Assembly: GCF_001874645.1 (NCBI RefSeq)
Contig: NZ_CP017886.1
Span: 2,108,001 to 2,172,000 of the forward strand
DNA length: 64,000 nucleotides
Direction: 5' to 3'
Origin: Pseudomonas frederiksbergensis
Lineage (GTDB): Bacteria > Pseudomonadota > Gammaproteobacteria > Pseudomonadales > Pseudomonadaceae
The notes below the pieces were generated by a model that searched no databases, was not told where the DNA came from, and was given only the letters and a program-made list of their open reading frames with translations. The translations under genes were made by a program, and so were the position numbers. Shown piece by piece: positions 1 through 9,166 of the stretch. How positions within the stretch are numbered: the stretch's first letter is position 1; every line of letters begins with the position of its first letter.

Positions 1-1811
1 TAGTGCGTCATCAGCTCTTCCGGCGACAAGTGCACGTAACGCAGCATGTCTTCAATGGTGTCGTGGGTTTCGATACCAGCGTGGTAAACGCTGCCATCGG
101 CATTCTGGTAGATGTTCACCGAGTCGGTGTCACCGAACAGGTTATGCATGTCGCCAAGAATTTCCTGGTAAGCCCCCACCAGGAAGATCCCCAACAGGTA
201 GTCTTCGCCATCGTTCAGCCCGTGTACCGGCAGGCTGGTTTCGATGCTTTGCTCGTCGACGTACTGCTTGATCTTGCCGTCGGAATCGCAGGTCAGGTCT
301 TGCAGCACAGCACGGCGCATCGGCTCTTCATCAAGACGGTGCAGCGGCAGAATCGGCAGGACCTGGCCGATGGCCCAGGTGTCCGGCAGGCTCTGGAAGA
401 CCGAGAAATTGCAGATGTATTTGTCGGCCAGCTTGTCGTTGAGTTCGTCGAGCACCTGACGGTGCGAGCGCTGACGAGCTTTCAACGAGTTGTGCAGGCG
501 ACGGCAGACGGCGAAGTAGCATTGCTCGGCCAGGGCTTTCTCGGCCAGGGTCAGCTTGCCATCGGCGTACTGAGAAGCGATGTCGCTCATGTAGTGAGTG
601 GCGCGCCAGTAGGTTTCGGTGACCATCTCGATGTCGGTCGGGCCGAGCAGGTCTACCAGCCATTGCACGGTTTCCGGCAGCTCTTCCTTGTTCTCGATCA
701 TCGGTACGTCGTCGTTGTGTTTCTCGACGTCGGTGACCTGTACCACCAGTATGGCGTGGTGAGCAGTCAGTGAACGACCACTCTCGGAGAAGATGTTCGG
801 ATGCGGCAGGTTCTGCGCGTCGCAGAATTCCTTGAGCATGCCGACCACAACACCGGCGTAATCGTCCATGTCGTAGTTGATCGAGCTGGCGTTACGCGAG
901 TGGGTACCGTCGTAGTCGACACCCAGGCCACCGCCAACGTCGATGTGATCCACTGGCAGGCCAAGGTTGCGCAGTTCGCCGTAGTAACGGATCGCTTCCT
1001 TGAAGCCGTGCTGGTAGTCCGCCAGGTTGGCGATCTGCGAGCCCATGTGGAAGTGCAGCAAACGAATGCCCTGATCCAGACCCGCCGCACGGAAACGTTC
1101 GACCACCGACAGCAACTGGGCAGCAGACAGCCCGAACTTGGATTTTTCGCCGCCCGTGTCAGCCCATTTGCTCGAGGCCAGGGACGACAGGCGAACCCGC
1201 AGGCCGACTTGAGGCTTGACCTTCAGCGAGGCAGCCTCTTCGATCACCAGGCCGACTTCGGATTCTTTCTCGATCACGATGAACACGTTGTGGCCCAACT
1301 TCTGGCCCATCAGTGCCAGACGAATGAACTCACGGTCCTTGTAACCGTTGCAGACGATGGTGCCGCCCTTCGGCGCCAGGGCCAGCACGGCCAGCAGTTC
1401 CGGCTTGGAACCGGCTTCCAGACCGATGGACACGTTCTGGGTGGCGATGATGTTCTCGATCACCGCTTCCTGCTGGTTAACCTTGATCGGGTACAGCGCG
1501 GTGTACTTGCTCTGGTATTCCAAACGCTCGATGTTCGCATCAAAGGCGCCGGTCAGCTGACGGACGCGGTCTTGCAGGATGTCCGGGAAGCGCACCAACA
1601 GAGGCAGGGACAGGCCGCTTTTGCGCAGCTGTGCGACTTGCTCGAACAGATCGATAGGCGAGCTGCTCGGACCGTTCGGACGAACTTCTACGCGACCGGC
1701 GTCACTGATCGCGAAATACCCGGCCCCCCAATGGCGAATCCCGTAAACACTGCGGCTGTCCGCAACTGTCCATTGGCTGCCATCGTCTTTGCGTGTGCGT
1801 CGTACGGACAT
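1..1811 (-). CDS. speA: Biosynthetic arginine decarboxylase, 3' end outside window
   Basis: Cytoplasmic PLP-dependent enzyme that converts arginine to agmatine, the first step of the agmatine route to putrescine. The reading frame runs from ATG at 1811 ([12 protein letters not shown]) for 603 codons to the window edge without a stop. The family is about 635 residues, so only some 35 C-terminal residues are missing. Visible family blocks are [12 protein letters not shown] (PLP-lysine region), [45 protein letters not shown] and [15 protein letters not shown]. It is divergent from nothing close by; yciH follows upstream on the same strand. The call is safe because several active-site blocks of the fold-III decarboxylases are intact. 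Confidence 0.97.
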   Translation of the reverse strand, partial: MSVRRTRKDDGSQWTVADSRSVYGIRHWGAGYFAISDAGRVEVRPNGPSSSPIDLFEQVAQLRKSGLSLPLLVRFPDILQDRVRQLTGAFDANIERLEYQSKYTALYPIKVNQQEAVIENIIATQNVSIGLEAGSKPELLAVLALAPKGGTIVCNGYKDREFIRLALMGQKLGHNVFIVIEKESEVGLVIEEAASLKVKPQVGLRVRLSSLASSKWADTGGEKSKFGLSAAQLLSVVERFRAAGLDQGIRLLHFHMGSQIANLADYQHGFKEAIRYYGELRNLGLPVDHIDVGGGLGVDYDGTHSRNASSINYDMDDYAGVVVGMLKEFCDAQNLPHPNIFSESGRSLTAHHAILVVQVTDVEKHNDDVPMIENKEELPETVQWLVDLLGPTDIEMVTETYWRATHYMSDIASQYADGKLTLAEKALAEQCYFAVCRRLHNSLKARQRSHRQVLDELNDKLADKYICNFSVFQSLPDTWAIGQVLPILPLHRLDEEPMRRAVLQDLTCDSDGKIKQYVDEQSIETSLPVHGLNDGEDYLLGIFLVGAYQEILGDMHNLFGDTDSVNIYQNADGSVYHAGIETHDTIEDMLRYVHLSPEELMTH

Positions 1812-1950
1812 CGAAGTCCCCTATTAAAGAAGTCAAAGAGCGCCACCCGGGTTGAGGGCTGGCGCAGTCTAAAGTGAAAAAATGACGATTAGCCTGCAAG
1901 CGAGATAGACCACACTTGCAGCGCTGAGTTTAGAAACCGGTCAGAACAGG

Positions 1951-2027
1951 CTCTGTGAAAACCATGGAGACGACGTTAAACCTGAATCGGATCAGGACTG
2001 CATCAAGTCGGGGTGGTTTTCACAGAG
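1951..2027. repeat. 77-bp palindromic element with 14-bp perfect arms
   Basis: CTCTGTGAAAACCA at 1951-1964 is repeated as its exact reverse complement at 2014-2027, with about 49 bp between. The element lies just downstream of the yciH stop and upstream of speA. The TGTGAAAAC core of the arm also occurs in the ends of the larger element at 34142-34283, so the two may belong to related miniature repeat families. It could also act as a weak stem-loop in the yciH transcript; no T-run follows. Confidence 0.6.
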
Positions 2028-2031
2028 GCTG

Positions 2032-2403
2032 CTAGCCGCCAGATTTCTTCGCTTTGAAACCGTGTTTGATCAGCTCTGCCAAGAGTAGCTCGACATGATC
2101 GCCCTGGATTTCGATGATCCCGTCCTTCAACGCGCCACCTGTGCCGCAACGTTTCTTCAACGTCGTGGCGAGATCCTGGAGCGCATCGATGGCCAGCGGT
2201 ACGCCGCTGATGGTGGTCACCGTCTTGCCGCCCCGGCCCTTGCTTTCACGGCGCACGCGCGCGATTCCGTCGCCGGCCGGGATAACGGTTTGTTTGCAGA
2301 TGCAGGCTGCCACCGGCTGGCTACAGTCCGGGCAATGTCGACCTGCGTCGGTGGAAAATACCAGGCCACCAAGGGCGGCGAAGGATGCGGCTTTTTTGGC
2401 CAC
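2032..2403 (-). CDS. yciH: SUI1/YciH family translation-initiation-like protein
   Basis: Bacterial homologue of eIF1/SUI1, thought to affect start-site fidelity of the 30S ribosome. The 123-residue product has an N-terminal CPDC and CxC cysteine cluster (CPDCSQPVAACICK), then the SUI1 core with GKTVTTISGVPL, LKKRCGTGGALKDG and IEIQGDHVELL. I place the start at GTG 2403 because it gives the family's usual VAKKAASFAALGGLVFS beginning and has GAGGA a few bases upstream. The open frame continues to 2451, but that extension does not resemble the family. It stands alone between speA and a Nudix gene. Confidence 0.88.
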   Translation of the reverse strand: MAKKAASFAALGGLVFSTDAGRHCPDCSQPVAACICKQTVIPAGDGIARVRRESKGRGGKTVTTISGVPLAIDALQDLATTLKKRCGTGGALKDGIIEIQGDHVELLLAELIKHGFKAKKSGG

Positions 2404-2513
2404 CGGCAATCCTCTTGGGAGGACAAAGACTGGTCGCAGCAACTTTGGCAAGTGCTATCGACCGCGAAGCCCCACTCAGGCAGGGGCAGCGCTACTGGAC
2501 CGGAAAACCCTGT

Positions 2514-2602
2514 GTAGGAGCTGACGAGTGTAACGAGGCTGCGATCTTTTGATGTTGACTAAAAAGCAAAGTCAAAAGATCGCAGCCTGCGGCAGCTCCT
2601 AC
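2514..2602. repeat. REP doublet (REPIN-like), intergenic
   Basis: An inverted pair of REP-type arms. The right arm reads AAAAGATCGCAGCCTGCGGC followed by AGCTCCTAC. The left arm is a variant in which the CCGCAG part is replaced by a longer stretch. It lies between the divergent-spaced yciH and Nudix genes. The same family recurs at 11142, 22875, 46284, 47845, 51425, 53151 and 54975. Confidence 0.85.
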
Positions 2603-2685
2603 AACAAGCATCAGCGGTTCAGCTTGAAAAGGTCGCGCAGTGTAACGGCAAAAAGCGCACTTGCTAAGAGCCAATCGGCGCCATT

Positions 2686-3243
2686 TTATAGATCTTTTGC
2701 GACGTCGCCCCCCCGCGCGCTCAGATAGCGCTTCAACGCCGCCAGAGAGTCCGGGCAATAAGGCTTTTGCTCGATTTCCTGCATCACCTGTTCGATGGGA
2801 ATAAAGCGGGCCTGAAGCACTTCCTCCGGCTGCAGAATCAACGGTCCGTCCCAGACCGCCGAAAACGCCGAACACCACAGGCGGTTACCGGTGTCTTCAA
2901 AGAAAAAATGATCATGGGCGGTCAGTTCGACCCCACTGACGCCCAATTCTTCTTCCAGTTCACGGGCTGCCGATTCGGCGTAGGTTTCGGTCGCCAATAC
3001 CATGCCGCCCGCCGCCACATCCCAGAACCCCGGATAAATGGCTTTGCTGAACGTACGCTGATGCACGCACAGTTCACCGGCCGAGTTGAACAGCATGATG
3101 TACGTGCCGCGTCCGATCAGCCCGCGCTCGCGCAAGTCCGAGCGCACCAGCGAACCGAGCAGGTTGTCCTGCTCGTCGACCCAGGCGATGTGTTCGGCGT
3201 CTGAGGCTGCGCGGTGCGCAGCCTCATTGAAGGTATCGACCAT
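2686..3243 (-). CDS. Nudix hydrolase, YfcD-like
   Basis: Predicted cytosolic Nudix pyrophosphatase of 185 residues; the true substrate is not known from sequence. The Nudix box is complete: G followed by x5, E, x7 and then RELEEELGV, within GGMVLATETYAESAARE. Upstream are VDEQDNLLGSLVRSDLRERG and RGTYIMLFNSAGELCVHQR, typical of the YfcD/isopentenyl-isomerase-like branch. Start ATG 3243 follows the DUF2333 gene stop region closely (3 bp gap to the stop at 3247), so the two genes are probably co-transcribed with DUF2333 first. Confidence 0.88.
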   Translation of the reverse strand: MVDTFNEAAHRAASDAEHIAWVDEQDNLLGSLVRSDLRERGLIGRGTYIMLFNSAGELCVHQRTFSKAIYPGFWDVAAGGMVLATETYAESAARELEEELGVSGVELTAHDHFFFEDTGNRLWCSAFSAVWDGPLILQPEEVLQARFIPIEQVMQEIEQKPYCPDSLAALKRYLSARGGDVAKDL

Positions 3244-3246
3244 GAC

Positions 3247-4314
3247 TTAGCCCTGATTGAGCAATTGACGCAAGTCGATAACCGCCGCGTTGGCCCGCGA
3301 GATGTAGTTGGCCATGACCAACGAGTGGTTGGCCAAAAGCCCGAAACCGCTGCCGTTGAGAATGATCGGGCTCCAGACGGTTGCCTGAGACGCTTCCAGC
3401 TCACGAATGATCTGACGCACGCTCACGGTGGCGTTTTTCTTCGCCAGCACGTCGGCGAAATCGACTTCTATGGCACGCAGCAAGTGCGACAGTGCCCAAG
3501 CCTGGCCCCGCGCTTCGTAGAACACGTCGGCGATCTGCAGCCGAGGGGTTTGTACCAGCTCTTCCTCAACCACCGGCACCTGACCTGGCGCCAGGGTTTC
3601 GGTTTTCAGTGCGGTGTTGAGCTTGACCCGACCGACGCTGGCCGACAGACGTTGCGACAGCGAGCCCAGACGGGTTGCGACATCACCCAGCCAGTTGTTC
3701 AGGTTGTCGGCACGCGCGTAGAACTGCGCATTCTTTTGCGAGGGATCCGACAGGCGAGCCTGGTAGCGGCTCAGGGAATTGATACCTTCCTGGTATTCCG
3801 ACTCGCTGGACGGCAGCATCCAGCTCTTGTTGTCGAAGTTGAAGCGCGGCTCGGCCTTGGCCAGATCGGCGTCTTCAGCGGATTGCGATTGCGAACGGGC
3901 GAAGTCTTTACGCATGGCGCGGGTCAGGTCACGAACCTGTACCAGCACGCCATATTCCCAGTGCGGCATGTTGTCCAGCCACAGGCCCGGCGGGAAACGG
4001 TCGTTGGAAATATAGCCACCCGGCTTGTGCAGCAAGGTTCCGGCGACGGTCTTGAGGGTTTCCACCGTGGCGTACCCGACGACCATCTGTTTGCCTTCCT
4101 TCTCGGCGGCCATTTGTGCGTTCTGCTGAACCGGGAACAGGGCCGGCTCTTGGCTCCAGTAGATACCCAGCGCGATAGTCACCAGCAAGTACAGACCGAG
4201 CAGTGTGGCCAGCGCTCGGCTGAACAGCAGGCCACCTAAATAACTGCGGGTTGCCGACTTGGGTTCGGCAGCACGTTCAGGCGCGCTGCCTGTGCGGTTC
4301 TTCCAGTCCAGCAT
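3247..4314 (-). CDS. DUF2333 family inner-membrane protein
   Basis: Function unknown; the family is common in gammaproteobacteria and is usually single-copy. The 355-residue product has a basic, polar N-terminus, one clear membrane segment at about residues 34-53 (ALATLLGLYLLVTIALGIYW), and a long predicted periplasmic region. That region contains GYISNDRFPPGLWLDNMPHW, WMLPSSESEYQEGINSLSRY and a C-terminal SLVMANYISRANAAVIDLRQ. Length and segment order fit the family. It immediately precedes the Nudix gene in transcription order. Confidence 0.85.
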   Translation of the reverse strand: MLDWKNRTGSAPERAAEPKSATRSYLGGLLFSRALATLLGLYLLVTIALGIYWSQEPALFPVQQNAQMAAEKEGKQMVVGYATVETLKTVAGTLLHKPGGYISNDRFPPGLWLDNMPHWEYGVLVQVRDLTRAMRKDFARSQSQSAEDADLAKAEPRFNFDNKSWMLPSSESEYQEGINSLSRYQARLSDPSQKNAQFYARADNLNNWLGDVATRLGSLSQRLSASVGRVKLNTALKTETLAPGQVPVVEEELVQTPRLQIADVFYEARGQAWALSHLLRAIEVDFADVLAKKNATVSVRQIIRELEASQATVWSPIILNGSGFGLLANHSLVMANYISRANAAVIDLRQLLNQG

Positions 4315-4497
4315 GGCGATATCCTTTCAATCACTTGAGTTCGTCGATTCGACCACAACCATACAACAATGTGCCTTTGACCGGCATCTGCCGTTGGGGT
4401 AATCCCGAAAAAATACAACCGAACCGGCGGCAACCATTGCCGATGAACTCAGGTATCCATGCTTGCGCTAAACGCCGATGACCTCCATTGAAATCTG

Positions 4498-4944
4498 TCA
4501 CACCTCGGCCGGTGCAAAGAGATGGGCGATGCCTTCGCCGTCGGTTCGTCTCTGGGCAGCCTGCCCGTCCACGGTCGCGATATAACGCTGCTGCGCCAGT
4601 GGCTCGGCCGTTACGCTGGCAACGAGGCGGAAAATTTTTGGCGATCGTGAGGCCTGGACAGGCGGATTTTTCATCAACTCGATGATCGTCTGATCGAAAG
4701 TGCGCACCGGCATCACCCAGTCACCGTAGTCGGCTTCAGCTCTGATTAACCACCACTCGCCACGCTCGAGCTGCTCCAGCACCTCGCTGTCGATATCAAT
4801 CAGCAGGCTGGCACGCAACTCGTCCAGACCCTCGACAGGTTGCCGATCGAGCAATGCCTGGCGGACGTGATCCAGCGCTTGCTCGCTGGAATAAGCATGT
4901 TGGCGTTCCCACTCGGACAGATAAAGTTCGCTGACCAGTTTCAT
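4498..4944 (-). CDS. Hypothetical protein downstream of hcp remnant
   Basis: A 148-residue protein with no recognised domain. I choose ATG 4944 (MKLVSELYLSEWERQ) because it overlaps the hcp stop in an ATGA arrangement, which implies translational coupling. A longer start at 4965 would sit inside hcp. The sequence is acidic in the first half (ALDHVRQALLDRQPVEGLDE) and ends with a beta-rich stretch (KIFRLVASVTAEPLAQQRYI). From memory, similar small genes sit directly after hcp in other Pseudomonas orphan type VI cassettes, so a role linked to Hcp or its cargo is plausible but unproven. The frame itself looks intact. Confidence 0.6.
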   Translation of the reverse strand: MKLVSELYLSEWERQHAYSSEQALDHVRQALLDRQPVEGLDELRASLLIDIDSEVLEQLERGEWWLIRAEADYGDWVMPVRTFDQTIIELMKNPPVQASRSPKIFRLVASVTAEPLAQQRYIATVDGQAAQRRTDGEGIAHLFAPAEV

Positions 4945-5274
4945 GCCTGCGGCTCCCCACTCCACTCGTCGGAGCCCATGGTCCGGCTGATTTCATGTCT
5001 CCAGTAGATGCGCCGGTAGCTGAAGTGAACCTTCTCCAACTGGGTAAGGTGCGCACTACCGGGGTCCTGGCAATGGGGCATAAGCACTTCAGCGCCGATA
5101 ATCACCGCGTCTTCCAGCTCCATCGTGTAGAAGTGCTCCTGCGCTCCGTGAGCCGAGGTGCGATACCACTCGACGCGGCACTTGCTGAGCAACTCCCCGG
5201 AACACAAGGCGATATTGATCAGCGGCGACGACTTGTCGTTCGCCGTGGAGGGTCATGAAGGCTGGGGTTGGCAT
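4941..5274 (-). pseudogene. hcp: hcp, type VI tube protein, internal deletion
   Basis: Hcp hexamers form the inner tube of the type VI secretion system and carry small effectors. Here ATG 5274 opens MPTPAFMTLHGE, the standard Hcp beginning. The rest of the family then resumes in another frame from DKSSPLINIALCSGELL through RVEWYRTSAHGAQEHF and MPHCQDPGSAHLTQLEKV to GSDEW and the stop at 4941. Only about 110 codons remain of the usual 165-172, so roughly 55-60 codons were lost at about 5235-5240. The loss is not a multiple of three, which explains the frame change. The product cannot form a normal Hcp. Confidence 0.85.
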
Positions 5275-5287
5275 GGTGGGGCTCCTT

Positions 5288-5971
5288 TTATTTGGGTTGA
5301 GGGGCAGGAAAGTGACGGGGTTCGTCGTACATGTCTTCGACTTCGTCGAAGGGCGTCCAGGGTTTGGCAAGTGCGAGGGTGATGAGGTAGCGCTCTTCGG
5401 TCGGGTTTCGGTAATCCTCGAAGCGACCCACTACCAGCATGACCTGATACTTTTCGTCGGCTTGCCAATAAGTTATCCCTGCGAGAATTCCTTTCCTCAG
5501 GTAGGCCCGCCATTCAGGTGTATCGACGATCGTGGGATTGTTTTGCAGCCCCTTCGCCACCCAACCTTTTTCGCGCCATTGGTCTTGCAGGTCGAGAACG
5601 ACTTTAAGCGCGTCATCAATCAGGAGCGGCTCGATCTGTGGAGACATGCGAATGCCGAAAATGACATTGTCGTCAAAGTCGACAGTGAAAAAGCGTGCCG
5701 CAGGCGTGGTAAACCCGAACTGCGGGTCGACGAATCGCAATTTTGCATCGACCTTGGGAATGCCGAACCAGACGTGCCCCCGTATCTCCGGACTAAACGG
5801 GGCTGAAGAGCTCCTGCGCAAATCGTCATATGTTCCACCCATTTTCAGGACGATTTCCGGCTCATCCCAGAGAGGTTGCGTTAGCTGATGTATCGCGGCC
5901 CAAGCTACAACAGCCAGAAGCAGAAGGCCGGCGCCGCAGCGCCAGCCCAATAACCGTCGGCGCAGATTCAT
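5288..5971 (-). CDS. Membrane-anchored hypothetical protein, candidate immunity partner
   Basis: A 227-residue protein with a basic N-terminus (MNLRRRLLGWR), one membrane segment at about residues 12-28 (CGAGLLLLAVVAWAAI), and a predicted periplasmic domain. Notable stretches are VWFGIPKVDAKLRFVD, FFTVDFDDNVIFGIRMSP and YQVMLVVGRFEDYRNPTEER. Its start overlaps the stop of the upstream DUF2515-like gene by 4 bp, and hcp begins 14 bp after its stop. Being coupled to a probable effector and carrying an inner-membrane anchor fits a type VI immunity protein acting in the periplasm. That role is inferred from context only. No known immunity domain is recognised. Confidence 0.6.
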   Translation of the reverse strand: MNLRRRLLGWRCGAGLLLLAVVAWAAIHQLTQPLWDEPEIVLKMGGTYDDLRRSSSAPFSPEIRGHVWFGIPKVDAKLRFVDPQFGFTTPAARFFTVDFDDNVIFGIRMSPQIEPLLIDDALKVVLDLQDQWREKGWVAKGLQNNPTIVDTPEWRAYLRKGILAGITYWQADEKYQVMLVVGRFEDYRNPTEERYLITLALAKPWTPFDEVEDMYDEPRHFPAPQPK

Positions 5972-7118
5972 AGCGCGCTGCCGCCCGATGCGATCTCGTT
6001 GATCGATTGCTCTAATGCGCTACGGTTGTGATCGCTGAGCATCTGATCAAAGCGTGCCGCCGCTTGGAGCACGAATGACATTCGTTGCTCGATGTCCGAC
6101 AAGTCCGCCAACGGGTTGTTGCCAAAACCGATGGTCCGCCCGTCCTCGACGCGCTGGCATTGGCTGGTTAGGGTCAACTCGATAGCCTGGGCAACGCCTG
6201 AAGGAAACCCTGTGACGTAGGAAGCGTGGTTGCCACGCAGCAAAGCCACTAATTGGCGGTCCAGGTAAATTGTCGGCTGGAGAATGTTTTTCTGCTCATG
6301 CGACGCCAAATACTCCACGCTCTTGGCAATGTCCCCTGCCTCTATTGCCTCAAAGGCCGGCAAAACTTCGGGGTATATCAGGCCGAACTGGAGCTTTTTC
6401 TGCCCCACCGGCCAAAGCACCGGAAACCTTGGATGTCCATAAATTGCTTCACGCGCTTTCAAACACTTCTTCAACTCCCCTAACCCACGTTTCGCATAAA
6501 ACTCATGCAACGGATAAACATCCAGAAACAGCGTGGTATTGCCCAACGCCATCATGTCGTGCACATGCTGGAATTGCTGCTGCACCAGCGACAGATCCTC
6601 TCCTTGTGAGCGCAAATCCACGGAGGGAACAGGATTGCGCGCATCGGCTTCTTTATAGTCACGCAACGCGCCTGCCTGTTCGGCCATCCTGCCCGGCGTC
6701 AACAATCCGAACTCGCGGCGACTGTCTCGCAAAACCTGCCTGGTCTCACGCTCATCATTGATGCGTTCAACACTGTCCGCCGCATGGAGCAATCCGCAGC
6801 CGACCTGCTTGGAGGCGAACGCCGCCAGCCCGGCCCACTGGAAACGCGGATCGTGTAGCCACAATCGGGCGTAGGCGGCGTTGATCGCGCGGTTGCGCTC
6901 TACCGGGTCGGCAATCAAGACACCCTCCGGTGCAACGATTTTTCTGCTTCGCGCTGGTAGGTACGCCAGAGGCATGAGCACGTGAGGATCGGTACGTCAG
7001 TGACCGAAGTCTTGCTGCCGTAAAGCCGCACCTCTTTACATTCACAGTCAGTAACGGGCGCGCTGTTGTGGTTCAGGCGCTGATCATCGCTACGGTGTTC
7101 TTCGAAACACAGGGTCAT
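5968..7118 (-). pseudogene. DUF2515-like probable type VI effector gene, frameshifted
   Basis: Two frames together make one protein. The first, from ATG 7118, encodes MTLCFEEHRSDDQRLNHN through LTCSCLWRTYQREAEK and then quickly stops at 6915. The second continues with KIVAPEGVLIADPVERNRAI and NAAYARLWLHDPRFQWAGL to the stop at 5968. The junction is a run of five A at about 6937-6941 (minus-strand GCAGAAAAATCG); six A would restore one frame of about 383 codons. The second part resembles DUF2515 (ALGNTTLFLDVYPLHEF). Either the gene is dead, phase-variable, or the base is a sequencing error. It heads the cassette with the membrane protein and hcp remnant. Confidence 0.7.
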
Positions 7119-7443
7119 GATTTGCGGACGGCTTATAGGGGAATCCCTGAACCCTAACAGCCGAAAAACCCGTCCGGGTCACGCCGACGAAAAATCAGAA
7201 AACCCTGACAGATGAGGTCCGCAACTCAATCAGCAGTTTCCTTAAAATTACGCAGAAAGCGCCTGAAATACCTGCCGACCGGGCCTTTTCTGTGCAATGA
7301 CGACGCAACTCAGACCAGTCGGTCGAGAACTGAATAACGTCGCTTTGCAGTTTATTGACGTAGGACACTCATGCCATTGGAAAGAGATGCTAGCATAGAG
7401 CCACCAGTCGATCTCAGCATGAACCCTTACTAGTAGTCAGGAT
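7119..7443. other. Intergenic region between divergent genes, 325 bp
   Basis: Separates the minus-strand DUF2515-like gene from plus-strand gcbA, so it should hold both promoters. I see no gene, no REP element and no convincing sigma-70, sigma-54 or operator match. A TTGACG at about 7355 upstream of gcbA has no properly spaced -10 partner that I would defend. The region has lower GC than the flanking genes. Confidence 0.4.
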
Positions 7444-9114
7444 ATGACCGAGCCAGAAGACCCCAGCCGTGAGCGCCTCAAGCACCACTTTGCCCAGCGG
7501 GTAATTCATCAAGCACGTCAGATTCTTGAGATATGGCAGCGCCTGCAACGCTGTGAATGGTCTGGCGCCGACCTGGCAGAGCTGAGTGAAGCGAACCTGC
7601 GCCTGCTGCGTTTCGCCGAGCGCTTCGAACAGCCCGAACACACCCATCTGGCGCACAGCATCAGTTGTTCGCTGGCGGCCGTCGATGCCAATCGCGGACG
7701 CCTGAGCAGCGGGCTGATCACCGATCTCAATCGCCTGATGCAGCGCCTGTCGCGCACCGGCCTGCGGCATGGCGATCAGCTCGAACAAACCTTACTACCG
7801 CCACTGCGCAAGCCAATCTACGTGATGCTGCAAGATCACGACCGCGCCGAGCGACTGGCCAAACAACTCGATTTTTTCGGTCTCAGCGCGCAGTCGCTGG
7901 ACAGCGTGGCGGCGTTTCGCGCCTCGATGGTCGAGCGGCTGCCGGCAGCGATTGTCATGGATGTCGACTTCAGCGGCCCCGGCATGGGCCTGCAATTGGC
8001 AGCCGAAGCTCAAGAAGGTCTGGAGCACAAACTGCCGCTGCTTTTTTTCAGCCTGCTGGAAACCGACACACCGACCCGTCTCGCGGCCGTACGCGCTGGC
8101 GGTCAGGAGTTTCTGACCGGCACCCTCGAAGCGTCGAGCCTGCTGGAAAAGATCGAAGTGCTGACCTGCGTTGCCCAGTACGAACCTTATAAAGTGCTGA
8201 TCATCGACGACTCCCGTGCCCAGGCCCTGCACACCGAGCGCCTGCTCAACAGCGCCGGGATCGTCACCCGTACCTTGATCGAGCCGATTCAGGCAATGGC
8301 CGAGCTGGCGGATTTCCAGCCGGACCTGATCATCCTCGACATGTACATGCCGGCCTGCACCGGCACCGAACTGGCCAAAGTGATCCGTCACAATGACCGT
8401 TACGTCAGCGTGCCAATCATCTACTTATCGGCCGAAGACGACCTGGACAAGCAGCTCGACGCCATGAGCGAAGGTGGCGACGACTTCCTGACCAAGCCGA
8501 TCAAGCCACGACACCTGATCACCACCGTGCGCAACCGTGCAGCCCGGGCGCGCAACCTCAAGGCGCGAATGGTTCGTGACAGCCTGACCGGTCTCTATAA
8601 CCACACCCATATTCTGCAATTGCTCGAAGACTGCAGCTTCCGCGCCCGCCGCGAGAACAAGCCATTGAGCTTTGCGATGCTCGATATTGATCATTTCAAG
8701 CGGGTCAACGACAGCCACGGCCACCCCATGGGCGACCGGGTCATCAAGAGCCTGGCACTGTTTCTCAAGCAACGCCTGCGCAAGACCGACTTCATTGGCC
8801 GTTATGGCGGCGAAGAGTTCGCCATCGTGATGCCGGACACCGATCTCGAATCGGCCTGTAAAGTGCTCGATGAAATCCGCCAGCGCTTTGCCGAGATCCA
8901 CTATCCGGCCCAGCCGCAAGACCTCTGGTGCACCTTCAGTGCCGGCGTGGTAGACCTGCACGAAGATTCCGACAGCCTGATGATGGCCAGCCAGGCGGAC
9001 GAGGCGCTGTACCGCGCCAAGGACGCCGGACGCAATCGCGTTCAAGCGGCGCGACCGTCAAGTCAAAGTGCCACTTTTTCACCTGAATCCACCGATTCGG
9101 TCATAACCCTGTAA
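7444..9114 (+). CDS. gcbA: Diguanylate cyclase GcbA, two receiver domains plus GGDEF
   Basis: Makes cyclic di-GMP from two GTP; the orthologue promotes surface attachment in P. fluorescens and affects dispersion in P. aeruginosa. The 556 residues comprise a helical N-terminal region, a degenerate receiver (about 121-240), a full receiver (about 249-365) with phospho-acceptor Asp299 in [15 protein letters not shown], and a GGDEF domain. The active site is GGEEF at residues 455-459. The inhibitory site RKTD lies at 446-449, exactly five residues upstream. The substrate-binding stretch [18 protein letters not shown] is present. Neighbours ctpL and dsbD match the known gcbA neighbourhood, which supports the symbol. 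It has its own upstream region. Confidence 0.88.
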   Translation: MTEPEDPSRERLKHHFAQRVIHQARQILEIWQRLQRCEWSGADLAELSEANLRLLRFAERFEQPEHTHLAHSISCSLAAVDANRGRLSSGLITDLNRLMQRLSRTGLRHGDQLEQTLLPPLRKPIYVMLQDHDRAERLAKQLDFFGLSAQSLDSVAAFRASMVERLPAAIVMDVDFSGPGMGLQLAAEAQEGLEHKLPLLFFSLLETDTPTRLAAVRAGGQEFLTGTLEASSLLEKIEVLTCVAQYEPYKVLIIDDSRAQALHTERLLNSAGIVTRTLIEPIQAMAELADFQPDLIILDMYMPACTGTELAKVIRHNDRYVSVPIIYLSAEDDLDKQLDAMSEGGDDFLTKPIKPRHLITTVRNRAARARNLKARMVRDSLTGLYNHTHILQLLEDCSFRARRENKPLSFAMLDIDHFKRVNDSHGHPMGDRVIKSLALFLKQRLRKTDFIGRYGGEEFAIVMPDTDLESACKVLDEIRQRFAEIHYPAQPQDLWCTFSAGVVDLHEDSDSLMMASQADEALYRAKDAGRNRVQAARPSSQSATFSPESTDSVITL

Positions 9115-9166
9115 TACAAACGCAATAACTTCAGGCACTTACCATTCTGTCATTGGTAGAACCGCG

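Noticed and set aside
6767-7045. 92-codon frame overlapping the start of the DUF2515-like gene
   Set aside because: Arg/Ser/Cys-rich sequence without similarity; the other two frames together give the recognisable protein.
9109-9153. Possible Pho box before ctpL: CTGTAAT at 9109 and CTGTCAT at 9147
   Set aside because: The two half-sites are 38 bp apart rather than 11, and CTGTCAT lies only 14 bp before the start codon, too close for an activator site.
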